DNA from: an uncultured Planctomycetota bacterium
GTDB lineage: Bacteria; Planctomycetota; Planctomycetia; Gemmatales; HRBIN36
Assembly (NCBI GenBank): GCA_937944855.1
Contig: CALFAY010000039.1
Location: forward strand, 32,991 to 96,990
Reading direction: 5' to 3'
DNA: 64,000 bases
Part shown: positions 49,792 to 58,677 of the stretch, piece after piece
Layout: the number at the start of each line of letters is the position of its first letter
Position numbering within the stretch: the first letter of the stretch is position 1
The notes under the pieces: generated by a model
The model's input: only the letters and a program-made list of their open reading frames with translations
What the model was told of the DNA's origin: nothing
Database searches by the model: none
Made by a program: the position numbers and the translations under genes

Positions 49792-50511
49792 GTGTTGTAT
49801 CGGGAGAAACGCTCCTTGGACGAGCGATTCGAAGTGCTGCGTCGCAATCTCGCTTTGGTCGAGCAGCGCATCCAACAAGCCTGCCAACGGGCCGGTCGCC
49901 GACGGGAGGAAGTGACGCTGGTGGCGATCACTAAATACGTCCCTGCGGACACAGCCCGGATACTGCTTGATCTGGGAGTCCGTGATCTGGGCGAGAATCG
50001 GCCGCAGGAACTGTGGGCCAAGGCCCAGGCCGTTCCCGAAGCCCGCTGGCATCTGGTCGGCCATCTTCAGCGGAACAAGATCGCCCGCACCTTGCCGGTA
50101 GTGCATCGCATCCATTCGGTGGACAGCCTTCGGCTTCTGGACGCCCTGGAAAGTCAGGCGTCACAGCGGGGCGTGGACGTGCTGTTGGAATTCAACCTCA
50201 GCGGCGAAGCGACCAAGACCGGCTTTGCTCCCGAAGCCTGGGACGAGGTGATCGCCCGCCTCGGTTCGCTGCGGAAAGTGCGGGTTCACGGGCTGATGAC
50301 GATGGCGGGATTGAACGCTGGGCCGGACGAGGTGCGGAATACCTTCGCCCAGTTGCGACAGATGCGCGACCGCTATCGGGAGATGGTAGGCGATTCAACC
50401 GCCTGGCCGGAACTGTCGATGGGCATGAGCGGGGACTTCGAGATCGCCATCGAGGAAGGGGCGACGCTGGTACGGATCGGCTCGGCCTTGTTCGAGGGAT
50501 TGCAAACCTAG
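49792..50511 (+). CDS. YggS/PROSC-type PLP-binding protein
   Basis: A 239-residue PLP homeostasis protein. The PLP lysine is in LVAITKYVPAD, and DLGENRPQELWAKAQAVP, WHLVGHLQRNK, HGLMTMAG and LSMGMSGDFEIAIEEGATLV match the family from bacteria to humans. It binds pyridoxal phosphate and affects B6 balance, with no known catalysis. The start is GTG; the ribosome site is weak. Confidence 0.93.
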   Translation: MLYREKRSLDERFEVLRRNLALVEQRIQQACQRAGRRREEVTLVAITKYVPADTARILLDLGVRDLGENRPQELWAKAQAVPEARWHLVGHLQRNKIARTLPVVHRIHSVDSLRLLDALESQASQRGVDVLLEFNLSGEATKTGFAPEAWDEVIARLGSLRKVRVHGLMTMAGLNAGPDEVRNTFAQLRQMRDRYREMVGDSTAWPELSMGMSGDFEIAIEEGATLVRIGSALFEGLQT

Positions 50512-50533
50512 TGGGCCAAGGGTCGCTCGGTGC

Positions 50534-50565
50534 AAAAAAGATCACCCGACCGATTGGCCGGGTGA
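50534..50565 (-). terminator. Rho-independent terminator of the 62-residue gene
   Basis: On the minus strand TCACCCG pairs with CGGGTGA and the hairpin is followed by a run of six T residues. It lies about 40 bp after the stop of the minus-strand small gene and just beyond the plus-strand YggS stop. Confidence 0.82.
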
Positions 50566-50602
50566 AGTGGGTTAGTTCGAAGTGCCGGAGTCCGTCAGCA
50601 GG

Positions 50603-50791
50603 TCAGCAGCGCACGCCGGTCAGATAGGCCGGATCGGCTTCCATGGCTTCGAGGTCCTTGCGCCGCATCTCATCGAGGATGACCGGATGCCAAGTCTTTT
50701 CGCGCTTGACCAGAGGAACATAGTTCTCCCGTGCCCAGCGCCGCAGCTTCAGTTCCTCGATGAAATCGAGTTCACCACTGCCGCTTACCAT
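50603..50791 (-). CDS. Small cytoplasmic protein (62 residues), unknown function
   Basis: Reads MVSGSGELDFIEELKLRRWA, then a short WHPVILDEMRRKD stretch, charged and helical. I do not recognise it by name; the ribosome site (GGAGGTGAGGTGGGAAG), promoter and terminator all around it support a real monocistronic gene. A GTG at 50800 is another start. Confidence 0.75.
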   Translation of the reverse strand: MVSGSGELDFIEELKLRRWARENYVPLVKREKTWHPVILDEMRRKDLEAMEADPAYLTGVRC

Positions 50792-50840
50792 ACTTCCCAC
50801 CTCACCTCCGAAAAATCAGGCTGGAGTTGCGATTGCTATG

Positions 50841-50868
50841 ATATTATCGGTCCGCTTGCACCCTTCAA
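50841..50868 (-). promoter_or_regulatory. Candidate promoter of the 62-residue gene
   Basis: TTGAAG (50868-50863) and TAATAT (50846-50841) on the minus strand, 16 bases apart, about 50 bp upstream of the start. Confidence 0.5.
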
Positions 50869-51175
50869 GCGCGAAATCGTGATCGGATCGGCAGCGGAAT
50901 GTTTCCGGGTTCCACTCGCCGTGACCTTGCCCAACATAGCGTGTTTTTGCGTTCAACGCGGCTGACTTCGTTGTCGGCGGAGAATATTTGCCCTTGTAAA
51001 ATCAGGTGGCGACGACAAAGCCAGGAAGTCCAGGGACTCTGGACCACGGGGCGATGCTGGGCTTGTCAGTTTTTCCTCTTCGGCGGATAATCCCCGAAGC
51101 GCTGAGGGAAGCGAGAGGGGACAGGAACGATTCCAGGTTCCGCTCGCCGACCTCATCCAGGGCAAGGAGGTCCGC
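50869..51175. other. Spacer upstream of the winged-helix gene
   Basis: No gene supported in these 307 bases. It should hold the promoter for the winged-helix/ATPase genes, but no strong -35/-10 pair was found. Confidence 0.4.
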
Positions 51176-51928
51176 ATGGCCGATTCCGTCGTCATTTCCC
51201 CCCGTCGAACTGACAAGCTCGCCCCGGCCATGACCGAGGGTCTGCTTCGCGCTGCGGTCCAGACCGAAGGCCTGCCCCTCCACGGGCCGAAGAACAGCGG
51301 TCTGTTTCCCAACTCCGCCCTCGGCAAACAGGCCGCCCAGGCTTGCCTGGAACGCGGCTATGTGGAAGTCCGCGGCATCGAGACCCAGGGAAAAAAGCCG
51401 GTCGAACTGTACGGCATCACGCCGAGCGGCCTGGAGTTTCTGGTCGGCCAGATCAGTCCCCGCGAGGTCCTGACCCAGATCGCTCAAGCGGTTGCGACGC
51501 GGAGCGGTTCCTTGCAGGACATCGAACGGGCCGTGGCAAGCTGCCGCCAGCAAGTCGAGGCCTTCCGCCACCGCATTGACACCCTGCTGACACATCTGCC
51601 AACGCAGCCGGACGCCATTCTCGCCGCCCTGACCGGCTCCTGGCAGCGGACCGCTCTGGAGTTCCTGGAGCGCTGGCAACGCGAAAAGCCGAACGAGGAC
51701 TGCCCCCTGCCGGACTTGTTCGCGGAAGCGCGGTCGGTCTGCCCGGCCCTGACGCTGGGCCAGTTCCACGACGGGCTGCGTTGGCTGCACGACGAGGGCC
51801 GAATCTATCTGCATCCCTGGACCGGTCCGTTGTACGAGATTCCCGAACCGGCCTGTGCCCTGCTCATCGGCCATGCCGTCGCCTACTACGCCAGCCCACG
51901 ACCGATGGAGGAACAGGCCGCCGCTTGA
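51176..51928 (+). CDS. Double winged-helix-like protein paired with an ATPase
   Basis: A 250-residue protein that I cannot name. Residues 20-75 look like a winged helix (TEGLLRAAVQTEGLPLHG, SALGKQAAQACLERGYVEV), followed by VELYGITPSGLEFLVGQ, typical of the wing of a transcription-factor-like fold. A helical, possibly coiled-coil middle (DIERAVASCRQQVEAFRHRI) leads to a second small helical domain (FHDGLRWLHDEGRIYLHPW). A strong AAGGAGG site precedes the ATG. The P-loop ATPase gene follows after 77 bp, so the two probably act together, the first perhaps binding DNA for the second. Confidence 0.8.
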   Translation: MADSVVISPRRTDKLAPAMTEGLLRAAVQTEGLPLHGPKNSGLFPNSALGKQAAQACLERGYVEVRGIETQGKKPVELYGITPSGLEFLVGQISPREVLTQIAQAVATRSGSLQDIERAVASCRQQVEAFRHRIDTLLTHLPTQPDAILAALTGSWQRTALEFLERWQREKPNEDCPLPDLFAEARSVCPALTLGQFHDGLRWLHDEGRIYLHPWTGPLYEIPEPACALLIGHAVAYYASPRPMEEQAAA

Positions 51929-52005
51929 AGCTGGGCGGGCCGTTTGAGGCGGAACACGATCCCGTTGGACGAGGAAATTGACCGACGCCCACAGAGGGGC
52001 CGAAC

Positions 52006-54210
52006 ATGACCACGCTGTTGACCGAACAATCCATCAAGGAACGCGCCCTGGAACACCTGAGGCGCACGGGCAATCCCTTCCGCAACTACTTCGCCCGCAA
52101 CCCTGACGACGAAATCTGCTCCCGCTACCACGTCCCCGAACTGTACGCCCGGGAACGGGAGCAACTGCTGGCCGTCGTCGATCTGTTCCGCAACGATCCG
52201 ACCACGCATTCCGAAGTCGTGCCAATCCTCGGCAACAAAGGCTCGGGCAAGACGCACCTGCTGCATTCCATCAAGCACGGGCCGTCGCAGGGCCGACAAT
52301 TGCTCGTCACTCCGGGCACCTTCCAGAAAGGGGCCGACTTCCTCGAGTACGTCCTGTTCCAGATCATCGACACGCTGCTGAGCGGCGGCAAGCAGGGCGG
52401 CGTGCGGCCCATCGAGTTCATCGGCGAGGAAGTGAGTCGTCGCTTGCTGCGGCAGGCCCTCTCCGCTCTTGATGCGCAGAAGCGCCTGGACCTGTTCCCC
52501 GCTCCGGTCTTTGCCCGCTGGGTCCGCAAGCTTGGTCTGGGTTCCACGCAGGCCGAAGAACGCACCCAATGGCTCGTCGAAATGCTGGCTCGCTCCGGCG
52601 GGATGCCGGTCCGGCGGGCCTGCGTCGAGGCCGGTCTGGATCTTGAGCGAGCCGTCGAACTCATCGCCGAGCACGTCGAGAAAACCGAGGTCCGCAACAC
52701 TGCCGGGCAGCTGCGCCGCCGCATCTACCACGGCTTCGCCCGCAGCAGTCTGCTGGGCGACGAATCCGAACTGGCCCAGTTTTTGACCTACGGCTTCGCG
52801 GAACTGGAGTATCAGGTCCGGCCCAGCCGACAGGACCTGGTGCTGGCATTGACCAAGGTGTTGATGGAGGTGTTCCTCAGCCTCAAGCTGCCGGTCGTGG
52901 TCGCCTTCGACCAGTTGGAGGACTTGCTGCTGGTGCGCCGCAATGACGACGGCCGCCGCACCAGCGAGGCCTTTTTCGCCGGCATCGTTCAGGTCATGCA
53001 CCAGGTAGACGGCATCTGCTTTTTGATCTTCGCCGAGCGGGGCTTGTGGAACCGCTTCGTGCCGTCGCTCGACGGCTACATCCAGGATCGGCTCAACAAT
53101 CCGGTGCATGTGCCGGGATTCGGGACGATCAAAGCCTTGAAGCTGGAACCGCCTCCGCCGCACCTGGTCTGGCAGGTCGTGGCCGCCCGCATGAAGCCGA
53201 CCTTGAGCCAACTCCCCGAAGCCGCCCAACTCAGCGCCATCTTTCCGTTCACTGACGACCAGGTGACACGCATTGCCCGCACCGAACCGACTCTCCGCGA
53301 CATGCTCCAGCAGTTCCGGCATCTGTTCGATTACCTGGTGTACGGCACGACGGTCGCCGAGAATGCCTACGAGGCTGGCGGGGAGACGGCGGCCGACGCT
53401 CCGCAAGTGGTCACGAACATCCCGCCGGAGGTAAAGTCCGTCACCGTCGTGGACACGACGCCGGGCAAACGGCTCCTGGGAGAATTGCCCGACCCGAAGC
53501 AGTGGGAAATCCCATCCCAGACCGAACCGCAAGCGGTCCAAGCCCCTCCACAGCCTGTCAGCCCCGAGTCTTCGTCCGCCGCTTCCGCCGAGGGCCATGA
53601 AGCCCTCTGGCAGCAGGCGCTGGCCGAGGCGCGGGCCAATCTCGAACCTGCCGGCGCGCTGACCGGGGCGACGCGGGAATTGCAGGCAGGACTCGGAGCA
53701 CTCTTGCAACTGTGCCACGAACACGGCGTCCGCGTCGGCCCGCACCGGCTCCAGCATGTCGTGGCCGATTTCAGCTTCGGCAACCATCCGACCTACGGCG
53801 TGTTGACGCTGGCCCACTGGACCAACGCCCAGGGCGGCACGAACCGCGTCGGCATCGGCCTGTTCCTCGGCCGTGGTCCCGGCAAGCCGAAGGATTTACA
53901 GATTAAGCTCTCCGCCTTCGACGGCGAGCCGCCGGTACTGGAGGAGCTGATCCTGCTGCGGCCGGCGGACGACTTGCAACTGACGGGCAAAAGCAAGACG
54001 CTGCTCGATCAGGCCCTCGACGCCGGCCGGGCCGTCCGCATCGAACCGCTGAGTCTGGACGAGTTCGCCATCCTGTACGGCTTCCCACGTTGGCTGGCTT
54101 CCGTGACCGAATCGCTGCCCGAGGGCGTGCCGCTGCCCAACTTCGCCGACTTCCTCCAGGAGCGCTGCGCCGCTATCCTGGAGTTAGTGTGCGGAGACCG
54201 AAAAACATGA
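52006..54210 (+). CDS. Large P-loop ATPase, ORC/CDC6-like, with extra C-terminal domain
   Basis: A 734-residue protein. Walker A is ILGNKGSGKTHLLHS near residues 74-88 and Walker B is VVVAFDQLEDLLL near residue 303. Helical insertions lie between them. A Pro/Ser-rich linker (about residues 500-535) joins to a C-terminal domain with mixed alpha/beta pattern (VGIGLFLGRGPGKPKDLQIK, EELILLRPADDLQLTGKSKT), of unknown type, possibly nuclease-like. It is related to the ORC/STAND-like AAA group only in general. The stop overlaps the thioesterase start (ATGA). It may work on DNA with the winged-helix partner in defence, repair or chromosome upkeep; this is inference. Confidence 0.8.
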   Translation: MTTLLTEQSIKERALEHLRRTGNPFRNYFARNPDDEICSRYHVPELYAREREQLLAVVDLFRNDPTTHSEVVPILGNKGSGKTHLLHSIKHGPSQGRQLLVTPGTFQKGADFLEYVLFQIIDTLLSGGKQGGVRPIEFIGEEVSRRLLRQALSALDAQKRLDLFPAPVFARWVRKLGLGSTQAEERTQWLVEMLARSGGMPVRRACVEAGLDLERAVELIAEHVEKTEVRNTAGQLRRRIYHGFARSSLLGDESELAQFLTYGFAELEYQVRPSRQDLVLALTKVLMEVFLSLKLPVVVAFDQLEDLLLVRRNDDGRRTSEAFFAGIVQVMHQVDGICFLIFAERGLWNRFVPSLDGYIQDRLNNPVHVPGFGTIKALKLEPPPPHLVWQVVAARMKPTLSQLPEAAQLSAIFPFTDDQVTRIARTEPTLRDMLQQFRHLFDYLVYGTTVAENAYEAGGETAADAPQVVTNIPPEVKSVTVVDTTPGKRLLGELPDPKQWEIPSQTEPQAVQAPPQPVSPESSSAASAEGHEALWQQALAEARANLEPAGALTGATRELQAGLGALLQLCHEHGVRVGPHRLQHVVADFSFGNHPTYGVLTLAHWTNAQGGTNRVGIGLFLGRGPGKPKDLQIKLSAFDGEPPVLEELILLRPADDLQLTGKSKTLLDQALDAGRAVRIEPLSLDEFAILYGFPRWLASVTESLPEGVPLPNFADFLQERCAAILELVCGDRKT

Positions 54211-54602
54211 GCGAACCGTATCTCGCCCTCAAGGTGGCAATGCTGCCGCGGGACACCAATCCGCAGGGCACCATCTTCGGCGGCGTGATTCTGAGCCACA
54301 TCGACACCGCCGGGGCCATCGGAGCCATCCACGAGATCCGCAAGCGCGGCGGGCAGGTGCCCGGCATCGTCACCGTGGCCATGCACCAGGTCGAGTTCCA
54401 TCATCCGGTTTTTGTCGGCGACGTGGTCAGCTATCTGACCGAGCCGGTCCGCTTCGGCCGCACCTCGGTCACGATGCACGTCAGCGTCGTCGTCGAGCGG
54501 GACGGGGCCGAGGTCAAAGTCACGGAAGCGACCGTGGTTTACGTCGTGGTCGAGATGGGCGACCGGGAGTATCGCCCGGTGCCGTTCCTGCCCACGGTCT
54601 GA
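54207..54602 (+). CDS. Acyl-CoA thioesterase, YciA/ACOT-type hotdog
   Basis: A 131-residue hotdog protein. The signature is NPQGTIFGGVILSHIDTAGA, with the catalytic Asp in the HID position, and VEFHHPVFVGDVVSYL further on, as in YciA-like acyl-CoA hydrolases. It begins inside the last codon of the ATPase (ATGA overlap), so translation is coupled, though no functional link is obvious. Confidence 0.9.
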   Translation: MSEPYLALKVAMLPRDTNPQGTIFGGVILSHIDTAGAIGAIHEIRKRGGQVPGIVTVAMHQVEFHHPVFVGDVVSYLTEPVRFGRTSVTMHVSVVVERDGAEVKVTEATVVYVVVEMGDREYRPVPFLPTV

Positions 54603-54699
54603 ATCGTCCCGCCAAAGGCTTTGTGCCGTCTGTCCGACTTGATAGGATGCCGACATCGCCAGACGAATGCATCAGCCGGGCACGCGGGGACTGCTGACC

Positions 54700-56415
54700 A
54701 TGCGATGCCGCGTCCAGCTTTCGAGTGTCTTCGCCGCGATGTCCCTGTTCGCATTTTTGGGCAGCGAGGGTGCCGAACGTCCCACGCCGCAACCGGGCCG
54801 AGCCGGCCGCTCGGTCGTGATGGCTTCTCACGGCATGGTCGCCACCAGCCATCCCCTCGCCGCCCAGATCGGCCTCGACATCCTCAAGCAAGGCGGCAAT
54901 GCAGTCGATGCGGCCATCGCCGTCAACGCCGCCCTGGGCCTCATGGAGCCGATGTCGTGCGGTATCGGCGGCGACCTGTTCGCCATCGTCTGGGACGCCA
55001 AGACGCAGAAGCTCTACGGCCTCAACGCCTCCGGCCGGGCGCCCCGCAAAGCTACCCGCGAGTTCTTCGCCAACAAGGGCTTCCTGGAAATCCCAGAGAC
55101 TGGACCGCTGAGCTGGTCGGTTCCTGGCTGCGTGGACGGCTGGGAAGAACTTCGCCGCCGCTTTGGCAGTCGTCCGCTGGCAGAGCTTTTGAAACCGAGC
55201 ATCGACTACGCCGAGCAGGGCTTCCCCGTTCCCGAAGTGATCGCGGGCTATTGGCGGAGTGCCGAGGCGAAGCTGCGGAATCATCCCGGATCAGCCAAGG
55301 TCTTCCTTCCCGAGGGCCGAGCGCCGCGGGTCGGCAAGGTCTTTCGCAACCCCGCACTGGGCCGCACCTACCGCTTGTTGGCGGAGCAAGGTCGGGATGT
55401 CTTCTACAAAGGCGAAATCGCTCATCAATTGGTCCGCTTCTCCGAAGCCCACGGCGGCCTGTTCACGCTGGAAGATTTCACGAACCACTCGTCGCAATGG
55501 GTCGAGCCGGTCGGCACGACCTACCGGGGCTTCGAAGTCTGGCAGTTGCCGCCGCCCGGCCAGGGCATCGCCGTGCTTCAGATGCTCAACCTTCTGGAAG
55601 GCTACGACCTGGCGAAGCTGGGGCCGACCTCGCCGGATTATTGGCATCTCATGGTCGAAATCAAGAAGCTCGTTTTCGCCGACCGCGCCCGCTTCTATGC
55701 CGATCCGGAATTCAGCCAGGTTCCCGTAGCAGAACTGGTCGGCAAGCGGTATGCGGAAGAGCGCCGCAAGCTGATCGACATGCAGAAGGCCCGGGTCGGC
55801 GTGCCGCCGGGCGATCCCAAGCTCGGAGCCGCCGAGACTGCCTACCTGTGCGTTGTGGACAAGGACCGCAACTGCGTTTCGCTGATTCAGAGCAACTACT
55901 TCGGCTTCGGTTCGGGGCTGACGCCGGAGGAACTGGGGTTCGCCGTGCAGAATCGCGGCACGCTTTTTTCGCTGGATGCGAAGCACGCGAACCGCCTGGA
56001 ACCGGGCAAGAGGCCGTTCCATACCATCATCCCCGGCTTCGTCACGAAGGATGGCAAGCCGTGGTTCGTCTTTGGCGTCATGGGCGGCGACATGCAGCCG
56101 CAGGGCCAGGTGCAAGTGCTCGTCAATCTGATCGACTTCGGCATGAACGTGCAGGCGGCGGGGGAAGCTCCGCGGATCGAGCACGTCGGCAGCGCTGCGC
56201 CGACCGGCCGGCCCGAAGCGGCCAACGGCGGCACGGTGCGGGCGGAACGGGGCATCCCGATGCCGGTGATCGAGGAACTGCGGCGGCGAGGCCACGTCGT
56301 CAGCCGGGTGTCGGTCAACGGCGGCGGCTATCAGGGCATTCTGATCGACCCGCAGACCCACGTGCTGCACGGAGCTTCGGAGGCCCGCAAGGACGGCTGC
56401 GCCGTGGGCTACTGA
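54700..56415 (+). CDS. ggt: Gamma-glutamyltransferase-like hydrolase
   Basis: About 571 residues from the ATG at 54700, with a signal peptide (SSVFAAMSLFAFLGSEGAE). It matures by self-cleavage before the nucleophilic Thr, which sits in GAAETAYLCVVDKDRNCVSL. The SLIQSNYFGFGSG and AVQNRGTLFSLD segments match the YwrD-like branch and not E. coli Ggt. It should cleave gamma-glutamyl bonds outside the cytoplasm; acylase or cephalosporin acylase-like activity is possible. An in-frame ATG at 54667 is the alternative start. Confidence 0.9.
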   Translation: MRCRVQLSSVFAAMSLFAFLGSEGAERPTPQPGRAGRSVVMASHGMVATSHPLAAQIGLDILKQGGNAVDAAIAVNAALGLMEPMSCGIGGDLFAIVWDAKTQKLYGLNASGRAPRKATREFFANKGFLEIPETGPLSWSVPGCVDGWEELRRRFGSRPLAELLKPSIDYAEQGFPVPEVIAGYWRSAEAKLRNHPGSAKVFLPEGRAPRVGKVFRNPALGRTYRLLAEQGRDVFYKGEIAHQLVRFSEAHGGLFTLEDFTNHSSQWVEPVGTTYRGFEVWQLPPPGQGIAVLQMLNLLEGYDLAKLGPTSPDYWHLMVEIKKLVFADRARFYADPEFSQVPVAELVGKRYAEERRKLIDMQKARVGVPPGDPKLGAAETAYLCVVDKDRNCVSLIQSNYFGFGSGLTPEELGFAVQNRGTLFSLDAKHANRLEPGKRPFHTIIPGFVTKDGKPWFVFGVMGGDMQPQGQVQVLVNLIDFGMNVQAAGEAPRIEHVGSAAPTGRPEAANGGTVRAERGIPMPVIEELRRRGHVVSRVSVNGGGYQGILIDPQTHVLHGASEARKDGCAVGY

Positions 56416-56439
56416 GTAAGTGAAGACGACCGGGACCGT

Positions 56440-56492
56440 CCTCACTCCTTCTCCCTTCTCCCCGCGGGAGAGGGATGGGGGGAGGTGAGGGG
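56440..56492. repeat. Interspersed palindromic repeat, copy B
   Basis: CTCACTCCTTCTCCC on one side and GGGAGAGGGATGGGGGGAGG on the other, with TTCTCCCCGCGGGAGA as the hairpin centre. It lies between the ggt-like and MaoC-type genes. Confidence 0.65.
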
Positions 56493-56502
56493 TGAAACTG
56501 CC

Positions 56503-56991
<489 letters not shown>

Positions 56992-57045
56992 CCCCCACCC
57001 CTTCTCTGCTCTCCCTTTGGGAGAGGGGATCAGGGTGAGGGGCCA
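56992..57045. repeat. Interspersed palindromic repeat, copy C
   Basis: CCCCACCCCTTCTC and CTCTCCCTTTGGGAGAGG with a trailing CAGGGTGAGGGG form a hairpin between the MaoC-type gene and gltX. It belongs to the same family as copies A and B. Confidence 0.7.
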
Positions 57046-57075
57046 TACGAAGGCCTCGCCCAGAGAAAGGAAAGC

Positions 57076-58623
57076 ATGAGCATCCGCACCCGATTCGCAC
57101 CCAGTCCTACGGGTTTTCTGCACATCGGCGGCGTCCGCACCGCCCTGTTCAACTGGCTGCTGACGCGGCGGCACGGCGGACAGTTTGTGCTTCGTATCGA
57201 CGATACCGACATCGAACGCAATCGGCCCGAAGCCCTTCAGCCGATCATCGAAGGCTTCCGCTGGCTCGGCCTGAACTGGGACGAGGGGCCGGAGGTCGGC
57301 GGGCCGTATGGTCCCTACTTTCAGTCGCAACGACTCGATCTGTACAAGGAAGCCGCCTACGCTCTGGTTGCCAAGGGCCATGCCTATCCTTGTCTGGCCA
57401 CCAAGGAAGAACTGGAAGCCGAGCGGAAGGCGTCCGAAGCGGCCAAGAAGCCCTACGTGCATCGCGGCAAGTTGCGGGACGTTTCGGTGGAAGAGGCCCA
57501 GGAGATTCTGGCCAGGGAGTCGGCGGCGATTCGGCTCCGGGTTCCGCTCGGCCGGACCGTCCGCATCCGCGACCACATCCGCGGCGAGGTCGAATGGCAG
57601 ACTGATCTCATCGGCGACCCGGTGCTTCTGCGTCCTGACGGCCGAGCGTTGTACAACTTCGCCACCGTCGTCGATGACGTCGCCATGCGCATCACCCACG
57701 TCATCCGCGCCGCCGAGCACCTGTCCAATACGCCGGTCCAGGTGCTGATCTACGAGGCCCTTGGCGAGAAACTGCCCGAGTTCGCCCATGTGCCGGTCGT
57801 CAACGAACCCGGCTCCAAAAAGAAGCTGAGCAAGCGGGACATGAAGAAGTTCGTGACGCCGGAAGTGCGGGCCAAGCTGCGGGCCATCGGCTGGACGGAC
57901 GAGGAGATCGACGCCAAGGACGACCTCAACCCTGCTACCGTGGCCTACTACCGCGAACTCGGCTACCTCCCGCAAGCCCTCGTCAACTACCTCGGCCGCC
58001 TCGGCTGGTCGATGGACGACAGAAGCGAAATCATTCCCCTGGAACAGATGATTGCCAGCTTCAGCCTCGACCGCGTCAACGACGCTCCCGCCAGTTTCGA
58101 TCCCGACAAGCTCTACTGGCTGGCCGGGGAGTACATGCGGCAATTGCCGCTCGAAGAGCGGACCCGCGGCGTGATCCCGTATCTGGTCCGCGCCCGGCTC
58201 ATCCGCGAAAGTCCCGATCAGGCCACCGTGGACCGCATTCGCCAGATCGTCGAGGCGTGCGGCGACCGGCTCAAGCTCTTCTCCGACATTCTGCCCTACG
58301 GAGCGTTTTTCTTCCGCGATCCCGAGTATGATCCGGCGGCCTTGCAGAAGCGCGTCCACAAGCCGGGCATGCCGGAGTTGCTTAGCGCGTTCGCTGAAGT
58401 GCTTCGCCACACCGAGCCATTCACCGTGCCGGTCCTGGAGGAGAAACTGCGGGAATTCTGCGAACGCAAAGGCGTCAAGAGCGGCGACATGATCCACGCC
58501 TTGCGGGTGAGCACCACCGGCGTCACGGTCGGGCCGGGCATCTTCGACTGCCTGGCGATTCTGGGCAAGGAGGCGGTCCTGGAACGCATCGCCAAGGCCC
58601 TGGCCATGAAACCGGAGAATTGA
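57076..58623 (+). CDS. gltX: Glutamyl-tRNA synthetase
   Basis: A 515-residue class Ib aminoacyl-tRNA synthetase that charges tRNA-Glu. The HIGH-type motif is APSPTGFLHIGGVRTALFN, and the KMSKS-type motif is KKKLSKRDMKKF. An additional stretch of about 25 residues (FVTPEVRAKLRAIGWTDEEI, then DAKDDLNPATV) follows KLSKR before the usual YYRELGYLPQALVNYLGRLG. AAAGGAAAGC precedes the ATG. A PfkB kinase gene follows 54 bp downstream. Confidence 0.96.
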   Translation: MSIRTRFAPSPTGFLHIGGVRTALFNWLLTRRHGGQFVLRIDDTDIERNRPEALQPIIEGFRWLGLNWDEGPEVGGPYGPYFQSQRLDLYKEAAYALVAKGHAYPCLATKEELEAERKASEAAKKPYVHRGKLRDVSVEEAQEILARESAAIRLRVPLGRTVRIRDHIRGEVEWQTDLIGDPVLLRPDGRALYNFATVVDDVAMRITHVIRAAEHLSNTPVQVLIYEALGEKLPEFAHVPVVNEPGSKKKLSKRDMKKFVTPEVRAKLRAIGWTDEEIDAKDDLNPATVAYYRELGYLPQALVNYLGRLGWSMDDRSEIIPLEQMIASFSLDRVNDAPASFDPDKLYWLAGEYMRQLPLEERTRGVIPYLVRARLIRESPDQATVDRIRQIVEACGDRLKLFSDILPYGAFFFRDPEYDPAALQKRVHKPGMPELLSAFAEVLRHTEPFTVPVLEEKLREFCERKGVKSGDMIHALRVSTTGVTVGPGIFDCLAILGKEAVLERIAKALAMKPEN

Positions 58624-58677
58624 TCCCGCTGCGGCGGACGGAATCCTCCTTGGCAACAGGAAAGGAATAGCAAGGGT

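Noticed and set aside
51886..53817. Long minus-strand open frame opposite the ATPase
   Set aside because: The plus-strand frame has Walker motifs and a ribosome site; the opposite frame has neither domain nor start signals.
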